From Diaporthe sp. PMI_573 (lineage: Eukaryota; Ascomycota; Sordariomycetes; Diaporthales; Diaporthaceae): 64,000 bases of DNA. Location: the NCBI GenBank assembly GCA_021399435.1, contig JAJTUP010000003.1, forward strand, positions 1,798,001-1,862,000. Direction: 5' to 3'. The number at the start of each line of letters is the position of its first letter. Position 1 is the first letter of the stretch. The notes beneath the pieces were generated by a model. The model was not told the DNA's origin. It made no database searches and was given only the letters and a program-made list of their open reading frames with translations. Positions 44,164 to 54,555 of this stretch are shown one piece after another. A program made the translations under genes and the position numbers.

Positions 44164-46398
44164 TGGTGACGAGGAACCTGCCATGTGATCTCTCCAAGAC
44201 TGTTTGTTGGCTGGACGGGCCGCCCAGTCTGCCCCGATTTTGACTCCATCTGCGTACTACGGCGCAAGCACTTGACCACACACAAACTTCTTCGCTCTGG
44301 CGCTTCTCCTAGATTGAAGATCAGAGGTAGTAATTGGGATCCTATAGAACACAATACAACTTTTAATAGACAAATACTCAGGCCAAAGAGAATCCACGCG
44401 TGGCCATGAATACCAGAAGGTTTGACGCTGATGATGCACGTTATACGTACTAAGTAACTTGATACCAGTGTTTGCAAGCTGTTCACCAGCATCTTCTCAT
44501 TGACTGAAGACATGGCAACGGTTTCCCCTTACGACTATCATAGATAACGCTTGTGGTGCCAGTCTAGTCGGACTAGACAGGGCCAAATTCTGAGAGTTGT
44601 GCCCAGGCGTGCCCTGAGAAAATCTTGCACCGCACGTGTGACCCAGCAACGAACGCACAATTCAATAAAAGCTACGACAAACCTCATTTGATAATGATGC
44701 CCCGCACCTCGAGCTTGGACTCTGGGGTGTCATGACTTTAACCTCATCCCAGGCCACCCCCACAGAGGCGGCGCCGCTCGAGCGGGCTGCATTAACCGAA
44801 GGAACTTCGTAGACGAAGCATCGAGATAACCCCCATATGAGCACTCACCCGCACGTATCGCACGTATAGTGGCATCACAGAAGCCCAGACCAAAACAGCT
44901 GCAAACTTGCATTATCGTCCCTCTGCTGGTGACAACTTTGACCACGAACTCGGCCATCTTGGCATTCAGTTGATGCAGAGATGCTTACCAAAAGCCTCGC
45001 CAGTGAGGTATCAACAAAATCAAAACCCTGGAGATCATGAGCTCTTCGGTGCTTGCACCTTTTCGGTTATAAGAAAGCCCTTGTGTTCAATTCCAGCTCT
45101 ACTATCCCACCAGTACATCCTCCGCATTGCTACAGACCAGCTTGACTTACACAATCGCCAGCTGGCGCTTTGGAGCACCCTGACATTTCCGAGGTCCCAA
45201 AGCCCCCCTGAATGGCAGACACCAACCCGGTAGATTATCCCGGAAACGCAGCCTGCCGGACATCTTTTTTGTAGCTCCAAGCACTTTGTATGCCCTGAAA
45301 TTGTTTGCAGTAGTAATATGTAGATGAATTGAATTCTATTTGAAAATCCCCCACAGAATTTTAAAGCTAGCGAGAGTGTGTACCTCAGCCGATGGTCGAG
45401 ATTAGGGATTTATACATTTGATTTTACGACTGATTCTATGACTCGAATTTTGACTTGATATAGGACTTCTGAAACAATAAAAGAGTCTCGGACTTCTTCT
45501 ACAGGTCAGCACTTGCCTACTCATATCCTTTGGGCAAGGAGGGCAGCTGTAAGTTACAAAGCGGCATCTGACAAGAACAACGTGAACACATGAACCAGCC
45601 AGGTGGCATAATCAATGTCTGTCTTTGTCAAAAATAGCTGTGAAATATCAACAGGCTTCCCATGGCTGAGTCATGAAGCCTTATTTGTCACGGAACCTTC
45701 GATCTCAAGGTAGATTTTCGAGTGGGAATAGGCAATGATAACGGTCTGTTCATCCTTTCTCGTTAACTATGGGCTACTCAATCTATTGTCATGGTTTCAA
45801 CCAATCCCTGAGTACCCTTTGCATTTATTAAGAGCCTTCGAGACCTCTTGTCCGCGGTTTGAAGTATCCAAGTGCTTCAATTGGTCCATCAGCAGATCTG
45901 GACGCCGCGGTACGAGAACCTCGCTTGGTCTGGACACCATTGACACGACGACGGCTGCGCCGGATTGGTGGATTCTCAGTTCCATTGTCTGATCAAACAG
46001 GCCAGTGTAGCTCCACTAGCACCGGCGTCTCTTGCATCATCTGGGATATTTAAACCCTCCCCTCCCTTCTGAATCCAGGTTTGAACCACCACTGCAGGAC
46101 ATCGACAGCTTTTTTCTTTTTTGGATACTCTCTCTCTCTCTCTCTTCTCATCAACCAAAGGGTTGAACACACTCTAGACATCGTCATCACTCCTCCTTTG
46201 CCCCTCTCCAACAAAGCGCTGGTTTGAAAATTGCCCCACTGCATCTCTTCCGGCATTCTCCCATCAACCACAGGTCTGAGGTATGACTGGACGCCTCCCT
46301 CCCCGAGCTTCTTTCTGACCCTGAGGATACATTTCTTGAATGGAACAGGTACAAATGCCCTTCCTCGAGTGATCCGATGCGACGCCATCGCAAGTACT
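44164..46398. other. Interval between paralogue A and the relic third copy
   Basis: Mostly AT-rich sequence without convincing frames. ATATTTAAA at 46046-46054 is a TATA-like element, and a CT run lies at 46128-46145. From about 46050 on, sequence resembles the leader region of paralogue B: both have GACATCGTC, and both have a GGTATGA...CTCCC block at about 46277 and 47118. Confidence 0.45.
46128..46145. repeat. CT dinucleotide run
   Basis: About eight to nine CT units in the leader-like segment before the relic third copy. Confidence 0.8.
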
Positions 46399-46488
46399 AT
46401 GGAGCCGAACGAGCTCCAGTGGAACCATGAGGAGTACGATCAGTACGACGTGGGGTACGAGGAGGGCGCCGACTTCACCGAGGACTAG
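46399..46488 (+). pseudogene. Relic third copy of the Myb/SANT-like family (acidic tail fragment)
   Basis: A 29-codon frame starting MEPNELQWNHEEYDQYDV matches the paralogue A repeat unit (LKWNHKEYEKYVVDYEED) over its whole length and ends FTED then TAG. Past the TAG the same frame goes on as EYEDQDY, so the stop seems to interrupt what was a longer acidic tail. Both helix-rich modules are missing. The upstream segment retains a TATA-like element and leader similarity to paralogue B, which suggests an internal deletion that left the two ends of a former copy. A short functional peptide gene cannot be excluded. Confidence 0.6.
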
Positions 46489-47317
46489 GAGTATGAGGAC
46501 CAGGATTACTTGAGCTTACTATGTGTGTTGTGTATCCGCCAACGTCTGTTTCTGCTATGGTGCTGATTCACTTTCTTCACCAGAAGGCATTGACTTCAGA
46601 GGAAGCCCACCCAACAAGGTCAGTGAATCCCTGCCTGCTGGCCCAAGATGATCCATCATGCTTTGCAATTCTAATATTGTTTATGTAGTCCTCTCTTGCT
46701 GAGCCTTCAAAGGGAACAAATTGCCAATTACAAGTGGCAGACCGGAGTTGAGTCGTGTCGTCCTCCAATGAAGGAAGACAACAGACCCAAGTCACATTCT
46801 TCGAATGGAGATTCGACAAAGAGTGGCCTGTCACCAGTCTATCAGATCGTCGCTGGCCAGCCATGGCGCACGGATCAGACGGATCCACTGAGCGTGACTG
46901 CATGTCGATGAAGCTGGGACGACCTCGAACAGTGACGGGTCGCCAGGTGAATAGAGGCGAGCATGCCCAGGGAACATAAAAGGGCAGAGGCCTTCCGCTG
47001 CCAACTTGTCCTTGGACTCTTCCAAAACACACTTGGACTTCAACCTGCTGCCTTGAGCAAGATTCAAGTGCTGCACCAGACATCTGGACATCGTCGTGAC
47101 GTCTTGCGCAATCTCAAGGTATGATTGATTGACTCCCCTTTCCCAATGTCCTCTATCTCAATTTCATTGTCGAACTACTCTATCGTCCCCATCGAAATAC
47201 CCTACCTTTCCCATCAAAATACTGTTCCCTCCCTTCTATGCCCCACTCTACTAAGCTTTCCCCCTACGTTGACTTTGGCTCGGCCTACAACACCACCGTT
47301 TGACTATTCGTTTGACC
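46489..47317. other. Upstream region of paralogue B
   Basis: Contains a weak TATA-like CATAAAAGG at 46975-46983 about 340 bp before the chosen start, consistent with a long leader. GGTATGATTG at 47118 could be the donor of a leader intron. No independent gene is seen. Confidence 0.4.
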
Positions 47318-48339
47318 ATGCTCAAGTCGAAACATACAGTCACATCGAGTTCAACTAACAACAACCCCAACAGGCCTCGGTCTCCCCAGTCAAAGAAACC
47401 AGATCCAAGAGCAGCCAAGCCATCAACTCTCAAGATGGCTCCCACGATCGCTGAGCGCGCCGCCAGAGGTGAGGCCCTGCACGCACCGGACCTGACCCGC
47501 CAGGAGCAGGGCGAGCTGCTCGTCTGGGCTAGGGAGGAGAACATGGGATACAAGGAGATCAAGACCAAATACGGCTTCGAGCAGACGACAGACACCATGC
47601 GAGGCTGGCACATGGCCCTCGTCCGCGATCGACCGCCCAAGGTGCCTACCTTCACGGACGAAGATGTAAGTTAATTGAGACTCTACCCTAGCACAATACT
47701 TACAGCGGGACCCCCACGTTGGCCACGCAAGTAAAAGATCTGACACAACCTTCTGTATTATAGGACAGGCTCCTCCAGAACGCCGTCCAGCTCTACGCGA
47801 TGGGCCCGCTCAACGAGGACAAGAGCTTCAAGGGCGTCTGGAAGCAGGTAAAGCTGTACATCCGGAAGAACGGCGGCACCACCAGCGCAGGTGAGGGCAA
47901 GTTGAGGGAGCGCTGGTACAAGCTCAACGGCCAGCAAGTTCCACCCTCGACTCGCGCCACCCGGAGTACCACACGCGTTCGAGGTACCCAAGCCGCTACC
48001 CCAGCCGAACCCGTCGTCACCTTTGCACGCTCATTCCCCTCCACCGCCGGGCAGAGCCAGCCAACTTCTTCTGCCCAACCTGCCACTGGCATGGAGTGGG
48101 AGGAGTACGACTCTCTCTCCGAGCACGAGAAGAGAGAAGTTCTGGGCAGCGACTATGCTAGCGAGGACTCTCCCGACCAGGAGCAGCACGAGCAGAGCGA
48201 GGGCGAAGACGGATGGGGAGACTACCCTGATCTCTCTGAGGGCGAGATGCAAGAGACTGTGCGTAGCGACTCTTTGGACGAAGACTACTCTGGCGAAGAG
48301 GTCGACGGAGACGAGGACAGCGACTACGAGGAGAACTGA
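47318..48339 (+). CDS. Myb/SANT-like protein with acidic tail (paralogue B)
   Basis: Two exons (47318-47665 and 47764-48339), phase-0 junction, give 307 residues. The ATG at 47318 has the good context ACCATGC; the ATG at 47435 (starting MAPTIAERAARG) is the alternative. Module 1 (about 55-116) reads LTRQEQGELLVWAREENMGY then EIKTKYGF and ends RPPKVPTFTDED at the exon end. Module 2 (about 117-176) reads RLLQNAVQLY, then FKGVWKQVKLYIRKNGGTT and LRERWYKLNG. The tail (about 215-307) is strongly acidic with SEHEKREVLGSDYASED-type segments but lacks the 36-residue repeats. It is shorter than paralogue A and has no polyQ. The shared modules and shared intron show common descent. A nuclear DNA-binding role is inferred. 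AATAAA lies at 48496. Confidence 0.8.
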
Positions 48340-48733
48340 AGATTCGTTGCTCCGGCTCCCGCAAGGGACAGGTTGCTGGCGCGTGCCCCACACAAGAACG
48401 AGCTGTCTCTCTGGAGTACGTTTCCAGGTCCCTCGAGTTGCCACGGGGCATGACAACGTCGCCCTCTTCAAGGACCTGGTTGTCATGAAGCACCCAATAA
48501 ACTTGCCCGAAGACTTGAGCTCCTCTCCAGGATTGTCCCGCCGACGGAGGCGCCTGCCTTAACGAGGATGGAAGTTCGGCTGGCCACTTTGGTCCCGCAT
48601 GAGAAGAAGCGAAGGAAGTGATGAAGAGCATGGAGACGCTCTATAGCATTACTATACTAGACTCTCGGAGACTCTCTACTCTAAGCAAAATGGGCAGAAG
48701 CCGTCTAAAACCAATGTTCTCTGTTTAGTAGAT
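48340..48733. other. Convergent 3' interval between paralogue B and Ap4A phosphorylase
   Basis: AATAAA at 48496-48501 is the likely poly(A) signal of paralogue B. Nothing else is recognised. Confidence 0.5.
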
Positions 48734-49818
48734 TCACCGTGACGCACAGCCAATCTTGCCCAAGATATCCCGCAGCTGGCCCGGGCCGGTCCGCAGAGCA
48801 TTCCACTCGGCCTCGCTCTTGACCAGCGCGGTGCCCGCCAACACTGTACCATTCAGCGCCAACCGTCCAACCTCCTCCCCGTCCCTAGTGCGGACGACAT
48901 CCCCTTCGGCCAGACGAGGGCAAACCACCAATGAAGTCCGCGTCATCCCGAGGTTGTAGCTGATCTTTGCCGGCACATCGTCACCCGCCAGGTCCCCCAG
49001 CTCGCTCTCGTCCAAACCCGCCGCGGCGCACGCCCTGCGGTACAGCCTGACGTACGCCGACCGCAGAGCCTCGGGGTCGACATCGTCCGCTATCCGCTCA
49101 GCAAAGGTGGCGACCGGCAGCTCTGCACGCACGCTTTCCTCAGCTCCTTCATCGCCGCCGGTGAGCCGGTCAGCCAGCACCGCCCAGCCCTCGCCACCAG
49201 CCTCCACCAGCCCCTCGCGCATCCTGTCGACGGGGAGCAGCTGCAGGTGCCTGTGCGGCTGGCTCGCGCCGCTGTGCTCGCCCGAGTTGAAGAACACGAA
49301 GAGCTCCTGGCCCCCGGCGCCGTGCTCGTGGTACGCCCGTATGCACGCGTGCGCCGCGGCCAGGTCGTCTGCGCCCAGGAGGTGGGTCTGCTGCTTGAAG
49401 GCGCGGGTGATGAGGAGGAAGTGCTCCGGCACGATGGCGAACTTGTTGAGCACGAGGCGGTGGCCAGGCTGGAGATCCGAGATGAGCGCTGTGGGAGGGG
49501 GGTCCTCGAATGGGTTGAAGGGCTTCGCCTTCTTGCCTGGGCCGTCGATGGCTGGCGGCGGGCCCTTGGGCTTGTTGGCTAGAGATGGCGAGAAGCGGAG
49601 TTGGAACTGAACAGAACGTCAGCAGATTGAATGATCCTTCTGGAGATCAAGGTGGTGTAGCCATCCTGTAGAGGGCACCTTGGACGTACTAGGACTGATC
49701 CTAGTGTGAGCACAGCGACCTGGGTCGGATAGAAGTTGACATCGCCGTTGGCTTTGGCAGTGTTGAATTTGGCCCTCACCATCTCCGGGAGATTGGCGGG
49801 AACCTTGACTGCCGACAT
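48734..49818 (-). CDS. Ap4A phosphorylase (ATP adenylyltransferase)
   Basis: Splits diadenosine tetraphosphate with phosphate to ADP and ATP, keeping alarmone levels low. Two exons (49818-49690 and 49606-48734, GTACGT donor, TTCAG acceptor) join in phase to give 333 residues. The join restores the family segment TQVAVLTLGSVLFQLRFSP followed by LANKPKG. The HIT-superfamily active site is present as SQPHRHLQLLPVDRM, with the HxHxQ nucleophilic histidine. FAIVPEHFLLITRAFKQQT, SGEHSGASQ and ISYNLGMTRTSLVVCPR are also typical. The ATG at 49818 (MSAVKVPANLPEMV) was preferred to one five codons upstream because family members begin at about this point. It is convergent with paralogue B. Confidence 0.9.
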
Positions 49819-50174
49819 CCTGGCACGTAGCATCCGTCCAAGAGTCTAGAGTGAAGACGTACTAAAAGCAGTCCAGGCTCCTTGTGGCAGCAACGTGCGA
49901 ATTGAGCGAGCGCACGATCATGGTGAAGATGAAGATGATGGAGTTGAGCGTTTTGGAGTATGACGTAATCAGGGGCAGTCAGGAGCCAGCAGCATGAATT
50001 CCGTGTGCAGTGGACGGACATGAGTTTGCAAAGGACGAAAGGAGAACAGTACGGAAGGCTGCAGCACGGTTTGAGTGGTATCGTCTGATATTATTGGCAC
50101 TCGGGTTTCTCCCGCATGTGTATCTTTTTTGCCAGTATTGTCTATCCATAAAATACACCATATTCCCGGCCCGT
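49819..50174. other. Short interval between Ap4A phosphorylase and FIT-like genes
   Basis: Upstream region of the Ap4A phosphorylase gene and 3' UTR of the FIT-like gene, both on the minus strand. No other feature recognised. Confidence 0.5.
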
Positions 50175-51305
50175 CTAGATGCCAGGCAAGCCAACCACCA
50201 TTCTCAGCGGCGGCGCGACTCTCGGTAAGATGTAGATGACGTATAAACCCGCAGAGGCGACCAGAAGACCGGTAAGCTGTAAGGTCGTTTAGCATGAGCG
50301 GCGCAGGGGGGGGGGAGGGTGCCGGTATACCTTCTCGATCCACGTGTGGAAGAAAATAGCCGTCATGAGGATCATCCACAAGCTCAGCACAAAGACACCA
50401 CCCGCAAATTTCCCTCCCAGCGCGAGCGCATCCCAGGGGTTCCGCGGACGAGCCCTTTCTTCGCCGTCCGAGTGGTCGCGTTCGCCCTCTACGGAGGCGC
50501 TCTTAACGGCCCCGTCGTGCATGACGATGCTCCTCTCATCCCTCAAGCCGATGACGCCGCCAGCCGCCCCTCGCCGCCAGTGGTTCAGATAGACCCAGCC
50601 GACCTCCTGCAGCAAGAAGTAGCTCCCGAGGACCAGCAAGAACACGTGTCCGCTGATATCGTGGCCGCCGCGCCAGTTTCCGCCGGCCGTCTTGCACGCC
50701 ACGGCCGTGAAGATGTCCTTGCCGCTGACGTCCGCGCCGGCCTCCAGCTTCGCCTCGACAAGCTCGCACTTGCCGCCCGTAAAGCGGAACGAGCGGTCGA
50801 TCAGCGCCGGGCCGAAGCACCACTGCGTGACGAGCACCCACCACGTGGTGACCAGGCCCCAGCGCAACAGGGCGCGGGTCTTTTGCTGGCCGCTGCGGAC
50901 GGCCGGGTGCGTGAAGATGAAGACGAAGAAGGCGAGCGAAACCCACGCCCAGCCGCGCTTGACAAAGTAGATGTTGAACACGTTGGACTTGCGGGCAAAG
51001 TACGACGGCGACAGGCTTGGGTCCTGGCTGTGCGCCTGCATGGAAGGGAAGTACGGGGCGTTGCGGACCTGCGGCGAGAGCAGCGAGAAGAGCGTGCCGA
51101 AGGTCAGGATGATCGGGTAGAGGAGCAGGGCGGCGGCCTCGAGCGGCGTGGGCAGGAAGGGCGGGTTGCGCGCCATGGTTCGGGTGGAGGAGGAAGCGCT
51201 GCCGCCGTATGACGAGGTTGGTGCAGGCTGGTCGCCTCGGTCCGCGCTTGACGACGAGGACTTGCTCGTGCGTTGCCTTGTATCTTGGTCTTGTGGGCCT
51301 ACCAT
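50175..51305 (-). CDS. FIT family (Scs3/Yft2-like) ER membrane acyl-CoA diphosphatase
   Basis: FIT proteins sit in the ER membrane, cleave fatty acyl-CoA and are needed for normal lipid-droplet budding and phospholipid balance. Exon 1 is 51305-50331 and exon 2 is 50276-50175, giving 358 residues. Without splicing the frame would end in an atypical PPPPLRRSC. The GTATAC...ACAG intron instead yields EKLTGLLVASAGLYVIYILP, a membrane segment expected in the family, which is why the spliced form is preferred. The first about 45 residues are Ser/Gln-rich and disordered, followed by about six membrane segments. The two family histidines are in GGHDISGHVFLL and TAIFFHTW. The start MVGPQDQDTRQR is chosen as the first ATG with non-biased downstream text. 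Confidence 0.88.
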
Positions 51306-52224
51306 GGCAGAAACAGAGGCAGGGAACGGGTCGGTCGGTCGGCTGGAGGAGGTTTTGAGGGCGGACAGGAGAGAGATCGGCAGAGGCCCAAGGCCGTGGG
51401 TGGCTCGAGGACGCGATGCACAGCTCCGTAGTCGTCGCTCGAGTCTGTAGAAGGCAGCAAGTGTTGCGCGTCGTACTTGGCCACCAGACTCGCTCTGTGG
51501 CTGGGTAAAACTAGAGACCGGCGAGGGTAGGCGCAAAGAGGACATGCAAGATTTGGCACACGCCTGTAAAGCGACAATCCCCTTTGTTGCCAGTCCCGTG
51601 CGAGCTATGACGTTGCCGAAATGTTAGGAGCTTGCTGGCCTCCAGAAACCGGTGGGGCCAGGAGCAAATCCAACCCCACTAACATTTTCGGCGCCGACAA
51701 TTGGGTGGCACTGTTAGTACCTGAGCCAGGCTGCCTCAATACAACAAGACACGGGGCAATAATGGCCACAACGTCTGTCTTTGTCACGGGCACTTGGAAG
51801 CATGTTTTACGTCTAGAACATATCATCATGTCACAATCACAATCAATCTCAGTTGAAAGAGAGGCAATGCAGTCGTGTTTTGGCTGAGAGTAATCCATTG
51901 ATCATCCTATGTACTGGCCCTCCCATCAATCGACGAGATCGGGCTGTGACCCTGGCCTTTCTATGTGCTGCTCCTCCCAACTTGATTTTTGAAATCAATC
52001 GATGGATTCAAATCCAGATGGTATCTCCAGTTTCCCTGTACGAACCGAAACGCCTTCCATGCCACCCGCTGAGGGCCCTCATGGAGAAAGAAGTGAAATG
52101 ATAAAAAATGCCACTATAGGGCAGATCATGTAGAAGTGAAGTCATCATCGCACGAACCCGGCCGACATGGGACGGCCATTTGGCACATGCGAACTCAGCT
52201 GCTGCTGCTGCTCCCAGTGGCATT
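51306..52224. other. Interval between FIT-like and GH55 genes
   Basis: Upstream region of the FIT-like gene and 3' region of the GH55 gene. In-frame codons upstream of the FIT-like start stay open to 51545 but have Ser/Arg-rich text unlike the protein, so they are treated as leader. Confidence 0.45.
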
Positions 52225-54555
52225 CTAAGCCGCACTGGTGAAGTAGCTGAGCGTGGCGCAGAAAGTGCTGCGGTTGTCGGCGTCAAGAGCCTTGGACTCG
52301 CCGTCGACGACCACCATGTTGGTAGCAGCCTTGGTGGACAGGCCGAACAGGTGCACTTCCGAGCTCTCGATCGACACCATGCTGTTCTGGCAGTCTGCGG
52401 TAACCAGGCACTCCTGGTTGTAGTCATCGAAGAACGAGTACAGGCCGGCACCGTAGACAAAGACATCCTTGGAGTCAATGACGCGGAGGCCCCACGTGCG
52501 AGCATCCTTGGAGGCGACGCCATCGAAGTTGGGATCGCTCCAGGTCGCGTTGACAGTGAAGGGCGTGGGCGCAACTGGGTTGCCCTGGAAGTAGGCAGTC
52601 TCGGTCTGGATGAGGGCCATGTAGACAGCAGAGGCATTGACAAGCTGGTAGTTGTAGAGGACGGAGTGCTCAGACGCGGTGCCGTACATCCAGACAGGAC
52701 CCTGGGACTCGATCAGAACACCGCGGCCGTTGTAGATGTCGATCTGGGCCGACTTGGCAGTGGGCTCGAGGTCGTGGTCGGCAACCCAGAACCAGGTGTT
52801 CTCCAGGTAGACGTCAGATGCGGAGCTGGTGATGTGCATCATCATGAAGGCACCCTCGCACGCCTCGTTGGCGCCGTGGGCCGTACCGTTGTTCTTGGCG
52901 CATTGTCCGACCAGCAGGTTGGTACCGGCGGAGCCACCGATGCGGTTGTGGACGTCCCACATGCCCGCAGCGCCCTGAGAAGAGGCCTTGAGGTTCCACT
53001 CGATCATGATAGCACCGGGGGCAGCACCAACCGTCTCAAACATCAGGTCGCTCATCTCAACAGCACCAGTGTCACCCGGCTGGCCGACCTGGAAGACAGG
53101 GCGGGGAGCTTCCATGTTGGCGAAATTGGGTCCCGAGGCCATGATCAAGGGCCAGATCTCGCCGGTCATCTTGATGTCCTTGGGGACCTTGACAGTGTCG
53201 GTGATGATGTAGGCGCCGTGGTCGAAGTAGAGGATCTGGTCAGCGGTCAGGCTGTCCATGGCCTTTTGGATGGCCGCCGTGTCATCGGTCTTTCCGTCAC
53301 CCTTCGCGCCTGCGGACTTGACTGAAACGAAGTTGGCGGCAGGAACAGTCTCGTACTGGGGCTTGCTGCGGGTGAAGACTCCGCCGGCAGAGTTGAGCAG
53401 GGACTCGGGCTTCGTCACGGTGTCCTGGGCGGCCTGGACAGCCTTGACAGCAGTACCTCCGGAAACAGCGTTGCCCTGAACGAAGTTGGCAACCTTCTGG
53501 CTACCTGGCAGGATAGTCGCGCCGCTGCTAGCGTCCTTGACGGCAATGTCCACGCCAGTAGTCATGTCGACGTTCTCAATGATCAGGGTTCCGTTCGTGC
53601 CGGTCTGCGACGTGGCGTACGAAGAGTTGACGCCGATGGGGGTGTTGGTGATGGTGCTGTCAAGGAACAGAGCAGATCCGACGGTCTGCGCACCGGGGCC
53701 GCCCGTACTAAGGTCAAGTCCGAGTCCGCAGCTGTCGATCTTGACGTCCTTGAGCGTCCAGACCCAGTTCCAGTTCATGAAGATGGCGGTGTTACACTTG
53801 CTGAAGGTAAGGTTGCGCGTAGTGAACTGCTGGTTACCGATGAACATGCCAATACCGCCACCAGTGAAGGATAGGTCGCTCATGAAGCCGCCAGAGCCGT
53901 TGTCCATGAAGATACCCTGCTGCTTGTTCGCATCACCGCCACCCTCGACCATGTTGAAGTGGATGTTCTGCAGCGAGGTTGCCTGAGCCACCTGCCAGTG
54001 AATGCCCGCACCCTTGGACTGGTCGAGACCGGTGAGATCGATGTTGAAGTTTCGGATTTGACGGAAGAAGTTGTTCTGGTTGGTCCACCAATTGCTGCCA
54101 TCCTCGTAGTTGTATGGATCGGCATCAATCACGGCCATACCGTCAAAAGAAGACATCGCCTTCAGAGTGGGCAGAGTGATGGCATCACCGACGAGCTGGG
54201 TGTAGTAGAACTGTATGATTGGCTTGCTGACCATGTAGGTACCGGGAGGGAAGTAAACGATTGCAGGTGAGGTCGTGGACGATTCACAGCCCTGACCACA
54301 CCGGTTACCGTCGGAGATGGCCTTGTTGATGGCCACAGTGTCGTCGGCGGCTCCATCACCAACGGCACCGTAATCCTTGACGTTTCGGAAGACCTTGTAG
54401 TCTGCCTCGCCGAAGGCCGGGCTTCCGTTCCTGGCGATTTCGGCGAGCCAGTAGCTGCTGCCCCCCGAAGCAGGTGCATCGGTGGCCTGGGGAGCTGGAG
54501 CCGCAATGGCTGGGAGTGCCAGCAGCAGGCTCGTTATGAGCTTGGAGAAGATCAT
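52225..54555 (-). CDS. Secreted GH55 beta-1,3-glucanase
   Basis: Hydrolyses beta-1,3-glucan, probably releasing glucose or short oligosaccharides from fungal or algal-type glucans. An intronless 776-residue protein with a signal peptide (1-18). It has the two tandem right-handed beta-helix halves of GH55. Each opens with the pectate-lyase-superfamily signature: VKDYGAVGDGAADDTVAINKA near residue 60 is mirrored by VKSAGAKGDGKTDDTAAIQKA near residue 415. Other hallmark segments are YFPPGTYMVSKPIIQFYYTQ, GGIGMFIGNQQF and WMYGTASEHSVLYNYQ. The last contains the glutamate in SEH that I take as the catalytic acid. It could serve wall remodelling, mycoparasitism or nutrition; the sequence does not tell. 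Confidence 0.95.
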   Translation of the reverse strand: MIFSKLITSLLLALPAIAAPAPQATDAPASGGSSYWLAEIARNGSPAFGEADYKVFRNVKDYGAVGDGAADDTVAINKAISDGNRCGQGCESSTTSPAIVYFPPGTYMVSKPIIQFYYTQLVGDAITLPTLKAMSSFDGMAVIDADPYNYEDGSNWWTNQNNFFRQIRNFNIDLTGLDQSKGAGIHWQVAQATSLQNIHFNMVEGGGDANKQQGIFMDNGSGGFMSDLSFTGGGIGMFIGNQQFTTRNLTFSKCNTAIFMNWNWVWTLKDVKIDSCGLGLDLSTGGPGAQTVGSALFLDSTITNTPIGVNSSYATSQTGTNGTLIIENVDMTTGVDIAVKDASSGATILPGSQKVANFVQGNAVSGGTAVKAVQAAQDTVTKPESLLNSAGGVFTRSKPQYETVPAANFVSVKSAGAKGDGKTDDTAAIQKAMDSLTADQILYFDHGAYIITDTVKVPKDIKMTGEIWPLIMASGPNFANMEAPRPVFQVGQPGDTGAVEMSDLMFETVGAAPGAIMIEWNLKASSQGAAGMWDVHNRIGGSAGTNLLVGQCAKNNGTAHGANEACEGAFMMMHITSSASDVYLENTWFWVADHDLEPTAKSAQIDIYNGRGVLIESQGPVWMYGTASEHSVLYNYQLVNASAVYMALIQTETAYFQGNPVAPTPFTVNATWSDPNFDGVASKDARTWGLRVIDSKDVFVYGAGLYSFFDDYNQECLVTADCQNSMVSIESSEVHLFGLSTKAATNMVVVDGESKALDADNRSTFCATLSYFTSAA

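Noticed and set aside
43489..44184. 231-codon minus-strand frame over paralogue A exon 3
   Set aside because: It is the antisense of the 108-bp acidic repeat, giving a false Leu/Val-rich repeat protein.
45040..45110. Possible tRNA B-box-like TTCAATTCC
   Set aside because: No matching A box, acceptor stem or cloverleaf could be drawn around it. No tRNA gene was supported anywhere in the window.
50319..51212. 297-codon plus-strand open frame
   Set aside because: Antisense shadow of the FIT-like gene, Arg/Glu/Ala-rich, without motifs.
52180..53325. 381-codon plus-strand open frame
   Set aside because: Antisense shadow of the GH55 gene. The opposite strand encodes a complete glucanase.
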